Shown here piece by piece: positions 1-5,660 of a stretch of DNA of 12,665 bases; positions within the stretch are counted from its first letter, which is position 1, and each line of letters begins with the position of its first letter. The translations under genes and the position numbers were made by a program. The notes beneath the pieces were generated by a model, which saw only the letters and a list, made by a program, of their open reading frames with translations, ran no database searches and was not told the origin of the DNA. The stretch is from assembly GCA_021443045.1 (NCBI GenBank), contig JABUUT010000046.1:7967-20631 (forward strand), read 5' to 3'. Source of the stretch: Fibrobacteraceae bacterium. Its GTDB lineage: Bacteria > Fibrobacterota > Fibrobacteria > Fibrobacterales > Fibrobacteraceae.

Positions 1-118
1 TTCGGCCTGCGTGTCATTCTGAGGGAGTGCAACGACCGAAGAATCCATGTAGTGTATGTTGGCGGAGGCCGTTCTACTGGATCCTGACCCTATCACTGCG
101 TTCCAAGGTCAGGATGAC
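1..118 (+). repeat. Dispersed intergenic repeat, copy 1
   Basis: Palindromic intergenic element. GTCATTCTGA (12-21) pairs, allowing one G-U, with TCAGGATGAC (109-118), and an inner perfect 9-bp hairpin joins ATCCTGACC (81-89) to GGTCAGGAT (107-115). It shares the internal words GAATC and GACCCTATCAC with the element at 1731-1802. Bases 1-21 match the reverse complement of 11139-11159 at 20 of 21 positions. The element may extend left beyond the window. It probably forms a hairpin in RNA or single-stranded DNA. No coding potential is evident. Confidence 0.6.
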
Positions 119-157
119 AATGCATTAAACATTAATATTTGACACCACATTCCCTGG

Positions 158-184
158 ATCCTTCAGGGCCATGCCCTTCAGGAT
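158..184. repeat. Imperfect hairpin downstream of the GntR-type gene
   Basis: ATCCTTCAGGGC (158-169) and GCCCTTCAGGAT (173-184) form an imperfect stem (10 of 12 pairs, three-base loop). The right arm continues into GATGACA, the same ending as the repeat at 1-118, so this is probably a related repeat fragment. It lies 36 bp beyond the stop of the minus-strand regulator and could end its transcript, but no T-run follows on that strand, so a terminator role is only a guess. Confidence 0.4.
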
Positions 185-219
185 GACACATTCGAGTCGA
201 ACCCATTCTGTGGATCCAA

Positions 220-1611
220 TCACTTTTCCACAATTTTTCCAAAAACGTCGCGCAACTGGTTTTGCAAATACTGCTGGCTCTGGGGGTTTGCCAAATGGTA
301 GTACATCTGTTCCACCAAGGTAGGGGTGTTAAAGTCAAAGGAATCCAACTGTAACAAGTAGCTTTCCATGCTGTTGTCGTAGGCAATCACATAGTAGTTG
401 GAGGAGTCCCGCTCTTCCAAAAGTTCCTTTACAACACCGGCCACCTCGTCATTGACACACACAACCACCTTGGTGTAGGAATCTGTATTTTCTAGAACGG
501 AAGCCCCCGATTCCATAAGGCCCCTTACCAAATCGCTCAGCATTTGCCGGCTGCGGAATTCCAGGGTTTGCTTGGGGCCGTTCTTGCGGCATTCCTCGCG
601 AATGTCCCAAGGGCTTGCAAATTTGTCGAGCACCAGAGGCTGTACCGAAAGGCCACTTTCATTTAGGCCCCGAAGCCTGTCGCGAGACCAGGAACTGTTG
701 TGGAATGGCGAAATGTAAACCGCATTCTTGTGGCCCATATTTTGCAAATACTTGCCAACCACAATTCCAGGATTTTTACCGAAGGTGGCATTGTAAAAAG
801 CCCAATTTTTGTGCTTAAAGAAAACACGCGGCAAATTTTCGGCAGGGTGTTCCCACCAAATGGACACAGGTATGCTCACAGCAGGATTTCTATTTTTTAC
901 ACCATCGGAAATCTTGTATAAAAGCTGCACGGGGTCAAAAATCAAAAGGGTGGAAACAAGGTAGCCCACCACCTTTGGAAATTCTTCCAGTTCCCTGCGC
1001 TCGCCCTTTCTGTCCACAAAGCAATTGTTCTTGGTGTCGTAGCCCAACAACCGAAGTTTTAGTTTTTGGGCCGCCGCCGACTGATACACCAAGCGGATAA
1101 ATTCCATTTCCCGTTCGCTGGCAGGTACAAAAAGCCCTAGGGAATCGGCGCGGGTAATCAAAAGAATTTCGGAAGAAGAACGCTCTTTTTTTGTGGCTAA
1201 AAAATAGCGGCGCCCTACACGCTCAATGGAACCAAGGGCCAATTCTTTCTTTAAAAAGCAGCTCAAGGTTCCGTAGGAAACATGGTAGCGCACACACAAT
1301 TCTTTTTGCGTGGGCAAATCCTTGTCGGGCTGAAAATAGCCAGACTGGAAATCTTCATAAAAACGTTTTTTTAAGGCTTCTGAGGCTCTGGAGCTTTCAA
1401 ATTCTATGTTGGTCAGCTCGTTGCTACCCCAAAAGTACCCCTTGCACTTTACAGAATAAATTAACTTCTGCTTTACAAGGCTACTCAAAGCCGATTGAAC
1501 CGTGGCAGAAGCCGCATCAAAAACTTTCATTAAGGAACGCACCGACGGGAGTTTGTCTCCCGCCTGGTGCGCCTGATTTATGAGAGAGCTAATAATCTGA
1601 TCTTTTATCAT
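220..1611 (-). CDS. Transcriptional regulator with two tandem GntR-like winged helices and a LacI/PBP-like sensor domain
   Basis: A 463-residue cytoplasmic DNA-binding regulator. Residues about 1-62 form a GntR-like winged helix (GDKLPSVRSLMKVF, then a recognition helix and wing). Residues about 77-139 form a second, similar one (DKDLPTQKELCVRYHVSYGT). Residues about 147-463 resemble the periplasmic-binding-protein fold of LacI-type sensors, with GKYLQNMGHKNAVYIS, a following SRDRLRGL segment, and CVNDEVAGVVKELLEE. GntR/LacI hybrids of this kind usually bind a sugar-like effector, but no ligand can be named here. The duplicated DNA-binding domain is unusual. The start is the first ATG; no clear Shine-Dalgarno precedes it. 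It is divergent from the B12 operon, and the TGTATCA repeats just upstream suggest autoregulation. Its other targets are not visible. Confidence 0.85.
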   Translation of the reverse strand: MIKDQIISSLINQAHQAGDKLPSVRSLMKVFDAASATVQSALSSLVKQKLIYSVKCKGYFWGSNELTNIEFESSRASEALKKRFYEDFQSGYFQPDKDLPTQKELCVRYHVSYGTLSCFLKKELALGSIERVGRRYFLATKKERSSSEILLITRADSLGLFVPASEREMEFIRLVYQSAAAQKLKLRLLGYDTKNNCFVDRKGERRELEEFPKVVGYLVSTLLIFDPVQLLYKISDGVKNRNPAVSIPVSIWWEHPAENLPRVFFKHKNWAFYNATFGKNPGIVVGKYLQNMGHKNAVYISPFHNSSWSRDRLRGLNESGLSVQPLVLDKFASPWDIREECRKNGPKQTLEFRSRQMLSDLVRGLMESGASVLENTDSYTKVVVCVNDEVAGVVKELLEERDSSNYYVIAYDNSMESYLLQLDSFDFNTPTLVEQMYYHLANPQSQQYLQNQLRDVFGKIVEK

Positions 1612-1633
1612 TTCTTAGTAATTTAACAAAAAT

Positions 1634-1692
1634 TGTATCAAATGTATCAAAAATTCCTATTTAAAATATAAAAAATTGTATCATCTGTATCA
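1634..1692. promoter_or_regulatory. Candidate operator: two pairs of TGTATCA direct repeats
   Basis: TGTATCA occurs exactly four times, starting at 1634, 1643, 1677 and 1686. Within each pair the copies are 9 bp apart, and the pairs are 43 bp apart, about four helical turns. They lie between the minus-strand regulator start (1611) and upstream DNA. A minus-strand -7-like box, TATATTTT (reverse complement of 1663-1670), falls between the pairs, so bound protein could block that promoter. Direct repeats fit a protein with two tandem winged helices. The operator role is inferred from position and regularity. Confidence 0.55.
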
Positions 1693-1730
1693 TTTTTATA
1701 CAATCCATCCAATCTATAGTTATAAAGCTC

Positions 1731-1802
1731 GTCATTCTGGCGGCAATTCGTGCCTATAGAATCTAGACCCTATCACTCCTCTACGTTCCGTTCCAGGGTG
1801 AC
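1731..1802 (+). repeat. Dispersed intergenic repeat, copy 2
   Basis: GTCATTCTGG (1731-1740) and CCAGGGTGAC (1793-1802) form the outer arms, pairing with two G-U wobbles when read as plus-strand RNA. Between them are AGAATC and GACCCTATCAC, the same words and order as in the copy at 1-118. It ends just upstream of the promoter candidate of the B12 operon. Confidence 0.6.
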
Positions 1803-1808
1803 AGCGGG

Positions 1809-1839
1809 TTGGGTTATCGGAAGAATTTTTCTATATTTG
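1809..1839 (+). promoter_or_regulatory. Candidate FCB-type promoter of the B12 operon
   Basis: TATATTTG (1832-1839) fits the TAnnTTTG -7 box known from Bacteroidota. TTGG (1809-1812) lies 19 bp upstream, in place of the -33 box. It sits just before the riboswitch aptamer, so transcription would begin near 1845. The same -7 word is found before the gene at 11434. Confidence 0.45.
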
Positions 1840-1849
1840 GGCCAAACCT

Positions 1850-2080
1850 TATGCTGTGAAAGGCTGGGTTATTGGCCAAGGCCGCAAGCCTAAAGCCAAT
1901 ACCTAAGAGAATCCTGTTAAAGTCAGGAACGGTCCCGCCGCTGTAAGAGGGTACAAAACCGATAGAAAACCAATGTTTGCAAACACTGCGCAAAAACTTT
2001 GCCAAATAAGCGCAACGGATGCAAATGTGAAGGAATCGGGAGTAGGATGATCCTCAAGTCAGAAGAACTGTAAGGCACAC
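1850..2080 (+). promoter_or_regulatory. Cobalamin riboswitch
   Basis: An RNA element that binds adenosyl- or other cobalamins and controls the downstream uptake genes. The conserved core is clear: a CCTG/CAGG hairpin followed by ACGGTCCCGCCGCTGTAA (about 1929-1946), and a B12-box-like AGTCAGAAGAACTGTA (2057-2072) matching AGTCAGGAGACCTGCC at 12 of 16 positions. GAGG (1947-1950) pairs with CCTC (2052-2055), the stem expected beside these motifs. A long imperfect peripheral stem lies between about 1974 and 2038. No intrinsic terminator lies between the aptamer and the ATG at 2141, so control is probably translational. The exact ends are approximate. Confidence 0.92.
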
Positions 2081-2132
2081 ATTTTTGTCGCAGAAGGATT
2101 ACTCTGGAATAGAGATGCCCGAAAGCGATTTT

Positions 2133-2137
2133 GAGGA
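2133..2137 (+). promoter_or_regulatory. Shine-Dalgarno of the TonB receptor gene, with possible upstream pairing
   Basis: GAGGA lies only 3 nt before the ATG at 2141. TTGAGGA (2131-2137) is exactly complementary to TCCTCAA (2051-2057), which is part of the aptamer stem next to the B12 box. The two could therefore compete, tying ribosome access to aptamer folding. Confidence 0.5.
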
Positions 2138-2140
2138 ACG

Positions 2141-4132
2141 ATGCGAGAGACATCTGCACTTGAAAGAGCCGCATTTTTTGCGGCCATGGTGGCGCTACAC
2201 GCCACCTACAGCTTCGCCGAAGCTGTAGTCCGTGACTTGGGAGTCACGGAAATTGCCGTCGATGATTCAGACAGCCCCAACCCTTACCGTTCCGAAGACT
2301 TTGTTCAAATTGAGTCTTCCGCCTGGGAAGGGAAAAACATTTCTGCCGCCACCCTTTTGGCAGAACTTCCTGGCATTACCGCTCAAAAGCAAGGAGGCAT
2401 GGGAGCCTTTCAAACCCTATCCATCCGGGGCAACAGCCCCAAGAGCACCCTCATCTGCATCAACGGCATTCCCTACGAAAATGTGGGGGGAGGAGCCTTT
2501 GATTTAGCCACCATCGACCTGAACAACGTAGAAAAAATTCAAGTTCACAAGCAGGGCCGCCCCACCATCAACTTTATCATGAAAAACTCGGCCACAAAAA
2601 AGGGCCGCGTAATGGCCAGCTACGGAAGCCACAACACAAAAACTTTGTCCACCCAAATTTCGTCTCCCCTCGATTTGGGCGTTGCCTTTTCCACCTCCGT
2701 GTCTTACCGACATTCCGACAACGACTACAAATTTTTAAACCGTAACGGCACCGAGTACAACACCCAAGACGACTTTTGGTCCAATCGCAAAAATGCGGCC
2801 TACACCAGCATTAGCGGAAGCCATACTTTGTACAAAATATTTAGCAACAACTTTTTGGCTTCATTAGGCGTTTCACACTCCACAGAATGGGGCGGCAACC
2901 CAGGCAGAGAAAGCAACCAAACTGTGGTGGCCGGCTTTCACCGAGACTTTATCCAAACTGATTTGCAAGTGGAAAGCCCCACCTTTCTCACCCGTTTTTT
3001 ACTCCAATCGCAAACCACTGGCCGTTTTGAAAAATCAACTAGCCACAGCTTTTACCCTCTAGACAAAATCGGCTACCGCAGCGACAAATACATGGAATAC
3101 GGTGCCGCCAGCTACACCTTAGGTGAAATAATTACTTTATCCTTAACAGGATACCCCGTGGAGGGATGTGTAAAAGTGGGGACGGATTTTCAAAATACAA
3201 CGCCTCGCGACAACAACAGGCTTTCATCGGCCTACTCCTGGGAATTAAACCGCATCGAGGCCCGCATTTCTCCACAGGCAACTATCCACTTCAATCATTT
3301 TTTTCGTTTAAACACACAAGCTCAAGGTGAATTTATATATGATGAAAAGGAATCGGGCACCTTATATATGCCAAACACCAACAGCAAGGTGCCCCACGAA
3401 AGCAGTTCCACAAAACTCTGGTCTCTCAAAGGTAAAGTGGAGGCCGGTAAAAAAGAAAGCCTAGTTAAGGCAAGCCTTTCTCTAGACAGGTATTACAGAG
3501 CCCCCCAGCCCATGGAACTTTACGGCGTGTACCGAGGCATGGTTTCTAACCCCGACTTAAAAGAAGAAACGGGATACGGCACCGATTTTTCCATTGCAGC
3601 GCAATCCCCCTCTCGAAAAACTACTGTTACCGCCAGCTTATTTGGCACCTGGTCCAGTGATCAAATTATATGGGTTACCTACGAATCCATTACCCGGCCC
3701 TACAATCTTTCCAAATCAAGAACCCTAGGCGCCGAAATTTCCATGAATAGCCAGTTGGTCCATTTTGCCAGCATTCACACCAACGCCACTTTCCAAAAGC
3801 CTCAAGATTTAACCAGTGGCGTTTACCACAAAAATCAGTTGGCCGAAGAACCGGAACAATCTTACTTTGCATCCCTCACCTTTTATTTTCCACTGAATCT
3901 GGAATTTACAATGGAAGCCAACGCCCGAAGCAAAATCTACAAAGATAGGGCCAATCGAGAAAAAATTCCACCGCAATCTTTTTACAACGCAAGCCTAGCC
4001 ATTCAACCCCACAACAATGTAAAACTTACTTTGTCCATAAACAATATTACCGACGAAGACTACCAAAACATATACAGTGCCTACCCCATGCCAGGAAGAG
4101 AACTTTTTGGGGCCGTCGAAATTCATTTTTAA
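2141..4132 (+). CDS. BtuB-like TonB-dependent outer-membrane receptor, probably for cobalamin
   Basis: A 663-residue outer-membrane transporter taking up a large ligand with TonB-derived energy. Residues 1-28 look like a signal peptide, with cleavage near SFA-EA. The plug covers about 50-152, with LLAELPGITAQKQGG, LSIRGNSP, LICINGIPYEN and NNVEKIQVHKQG. The barrel follows and ends in IHF, a terminal aromatic residue as expected for outer-membrane barrels; near the end, DEDYQNIYSAYPMPGRE resembles BtuB-type receptors. The usual plug segment ALYGSGAIGGVIN between the VEKIQV strand and INFI is missing or shortened. Cobalamin specificity is inferred from the riboswitch directly upstream and the BtuG-like lipoprotein 30 bp downstream. 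An in-frame ATG at 2186 is an alternative start but would leave a very short signal peptide. Codons 10-37 form four tandem hairpins. Confidence 0.88.
   Translation: MRETSALERAAFFAAMVALHATYSFAEAVVRDLGVTEIAVDDSDSPNPYRSEDFVQIESSAWEGKNISAATLLAELPGITAQKQGGMGAFQTLSIRGNSPKSTLICINGIPYENVGGGAFDLATIDLNNVEKIQVHKQGRPTINFIMKNSATKKGRVMASYGSHNTKTLSTQISSPLDLGVAFSTSVSYRHSDNDYKFLNRNGTEYNTQDDFWSNRKNAAYTSISGSHTLYKIFSNNFLASLGVSHSTEWGGNPGRESNQTVVAGFHRDFIQTDLQVESPTFLTRFLLQSQTTGRFEKSTSHSFYPLDKIGYRSDKYMEYGAASYTLGEIITLSLTGYPVEGCVKVGTDFQNTTPRDNNRLSSAYSWELNRIEARISPQATIHFNHFFRLNTQAQGEFIYDEKESGTLYMPNTNSKVPHESSSTKLWSLKGKVEAGKKESLVKASLSLDRYYRAPQPMELYGVYRGMVSNPDLKEETGYGTDFSIAAQSPSRKTTVTASLFGTWSSDQIIWVTYESITRPYNLSKSRTLGAEISMNSQLVHFASIHTNATFQKPQDLTSGVYHKNQLAEEPEQSYFASLTFYFPLNLEFTMEANARSKIYKDRANREKIPPQSFYNASLAIQPHNNVKLTLSINNITDEDYQNIYSAYPMPGRELFGAVEIHF
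2168..2250 (+). other. Four contiguous perfect hairpins inside the receptor signal-peptide coding region
   Basis: Hairpin 1 pairs GCCGCA (2168-2173) with TGCGGC (2179-2184) around a T5 loop. Hairpin 2 pairs GGTGGCG (2188-2194) with CGCCACC (2200-2206), loop CTACA. Hairpin 3 pairs TACAGCTTCG (2207-2216) with CGAAGCTGTA (2218-2227) around one centre base; in RNA the innermost pairs would open. Hairpin 4 pairs TCCGTGACT (2229-2237) with AGTCACGGA (2242-2250), loop TGGG. They are separated by only 0-3 bases, lie wholly in frame (residues 10-37) and follow the cobalamin riboswitch. The structures are read directly from the sequence; their function is unknown. Confidence 0.85.
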
Positions 4133-4162
4133 GTTCCACATGAATAGGTAAAAGGAAAAAAC

Positions 4163-5272
4163 ATGAAAAAACAAAAAACAACCAAAACCAACCGTTCCAC
4201 CCTAGCCTTGGTCATCACATCCTTGGCCTTCATTACACTCACCGCCTGTGGCGACAGCAGCAGTTCTTCCGCTCCACAAACAAGCGAAAACGCCATTGCC
4301 GTTTTTACCAGCGACTTTAACACAGGTGAACTTCGATTTATTGGCGAAGACGGAGAATATACCGACGAAAAAATCAGTTTTATTCAAGATTCCAAAATTT
4401 TTTCTGTCAATGGAAACTTGTATGTATTGGAGCGGTATGGAGCCGACAATATTAGTATGGTAAAAAATGGAAAAGTTGAATTTCAAGTTTCTTTAGAAGA
4501 TGGAGCCAACCCCAGCGATTTAGTGGCCATAGACTCAAAAGAAGGGTGGCTTTCTCAAGAAGGTTCCACGGAACTTTTAAAAATAGATTTAGCCACAGGC
4601 AAAACAAAAAAAAACGTAAGCCTAAAAAATTTTGTGGTTAAGGGGAACGTATCTCCCAACGCAGTAAACCTTGAAATTTTAGGTGATACTTTATTTGTAC
4701 TCATGCAACGTCTAGACCAATTTGCCGCCACACTTCCTGGGCTTATTGCCATGTTCAACGCCAACGACGGGAAGTTGTTAGACACGATTTCTTTAAAAAC
4801 CCCAAACCCCACTTCTATGACCGCTTATAACGGCCAGCTTTATGTATCTACACTAGGAAGCTACAACAGCAACTACGGCACCGACGCCGACAACAAGCGG
4901 GGCATTGAAAAAATAAGCATTTCTAAAAAAAGTTCCGAACTGCTTGTTACTGGGAAAGATTTAGGAGCAGGCATTTACAACATGGCTGTTAACCCAGACA
5001 AAAACATCGCCTACGTTACCGTTTATAGCGAATACGGAAACGCTCCTCTTAAAGCCATTGATTTGGAAAGCAAAAAAATTTCTGCAATTAAAGGCATCAA
5101 CGACGCCGAAGGAGGCATGTTCTTTGATAGTCAAAAAGGACTTCTCTACGTAGGCGACCGCACCGCAGGCAGCGAATCCTTAAAAATTTACGATGGCAAA
5201 GAAGTTAAAACGGTTACTGGAAATAAGGTGCTTCCACCCTACAGCATCGCTCCATTTTCCCAGGTTGAGTAA
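4163..5272 (+). CDS. Beta-propeller lipoprotein, BtuG-like candidate B12-binding partner of the receptor
   Basis: A 369-residue lipoprotein. The signal peptide has a Lys/Arg-rich start, a hydrophobic stretch at about 14-27 and a lipobox LTAC with Cys29, followed by a serine-rich linker. The rest is made of short repeating strand units (NGNLYVLER, NGQLYVST, NPDKNIAYVTVY, SQKGLLYVGDR) typical of YncE-type beta-propellers. In Bacteroides, BtuG is a surface propeller lipoprotein of similar size that binds cobalamin tightly and caps BtuB. The same order here (riboswitch, receptor, propeller) suggests the same role, but this is an inference by architecture and context. The ATG is preceded by AAGGA (4152-4156) at good spacing, 30 bp after the receptor stop, so the two are likely co-transcribed. 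Confidence 0.8.
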   Translation: MKKQKTTKTNRSTLALVITSLAFITLTACGDSSSSSAPQTSENAIAVFTSDFNTGELRFIGEDGEYTDEKISFIQDSKIFSVNGNLYVLERYGADNISMVKNGKVEFQVSLEDGANPSDLVAIDSKEGWLSQEGSTELLKIDLATGKTKKNVSLKNFVVKGNVSPNAVNLEILGDTLFVLMQRLDQFAATLPGLIAMFNANDGKLLDTISLKTPNPTSMTAYNGQLYVSTLGSYNSNYGTDADNKRGIEKISISKKSSELLVTGKDLGAGIYNMAVNPDKNIAYVTVYSEYGNAPLKAIDLESKKISAIKGINDAEGGMFFDSQKGLLYVGDRTAGSESLKIYDGKEVKTVTGNKVLPPYSIAPFSQVE

Positions 5273-5598
5273 AACCACTTTTCTTCTACAACTTCGTAGT
5301 CGGAACCCCCATTGAACACATTGGTGTTGCCATACTTTTCCCAACCTTTTCTGCCTTCCACACGGCAATGAAAGTCTTGGGAAAGTTTTTGGCACAAACC
5401 AGAAACCACTTCTTCTGGAATACGGGGGTTATCTTCTGGATTAAGAAGGGAAACCCATAGATAACCTTCATTACCAGAACTTTGAACCGCGGACAATACA
5501 AAATCGAAGCCTTCAAAAGAAAAAATCTTTTTGGGGGTTGATAAATTTTTTTCGCAGGCCGTAAAAATTCGCACCGAAAAATGGTATTCATATTCCAT
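5239..5598 (-). CDS. Small hypothetical protein, convergent with and overlapping the lipoprotein gene
   Basis: A 119-residue protein that I do not recognise. It has no signal peptide or membrane segment. The composition looks like a folded soluble protein (FSFEGFDFVLSAVQSSGNEG, then YLWVSLLNPEDNPRIPEEVV, and a WEKYGNTNVFNGG segment near the end). An upstream in-frame ATG at 5640 would add 14 residues (MQNLERFCFYIFVL). I prefer the ATG at 5598 because a good promoter candidate lies between the two, only 5 nt before 5598. The last 34 bp overlap, on the opposite strand, the end of the lipoprotein gene. No Shine-Dalgarno is visible. Its existence as a gene is moderately supported by the promoter and by filling an otherwise empty 388-bp gap. 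Confidence 0.6.
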   Translation of the reverse strand: MEYEYHFSVRIFTACEKNLSTPKKIFSFEGFDFVLSAVQSSGNEGYLWVSLLNPEDNPRIPEEVVSGLCQKLSQDFHCRVEGRKGWEKYGNTNVFNGGSDYEVVEEKWFYSTWENGAML

Positions 5599-5603
5599 AA
5601 GCA

Positions 5604-5632
5604 CAAAAATATAAAAACAGAATCTTTCTAAA
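5604..5632 (-). promoter_or_regulatory. Candidate FCB-type promoter of the small minus-strand gene
   Basis: Read on the minus strand, TTTA (5629-5632) is followed after 17 bp by TATTTTTG (5604-5611), an exact TAnnTTTG match. The ATG begins 5 nt beyond it, so the transcript would be leaderless or nearly so. The region also holds a weaker plus-strand TAAATTTTG (5629-5637) ahead of the glutamine synthetase gene, so two divergent promoters may overlap here. Confidence 0.45.
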
Positions 5633-5660
5633 TTTTGCATACCTTTTTAGGAGATAGAAT

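Noticed and set aside
132..386. An 84-codon minus-strand frame in the left repeat region
   Set aside because: It overlaps the end of the regulator in another frame and runs into repeat hairpins; no protein-like features.
1191..1583. A 130-codon plus-strand frame opposite the GntR-type regulator
   Set aside because: The minus-strand frame carries clear helix-turn-helix motifs; the plus-strand translation is of low-complexity, non-protein-like character.
1814..2174. Short minus-strand frames across the riboswitch
   Set aside because: They cover the conserved aptamer core; the RNA explanation is far stronger.
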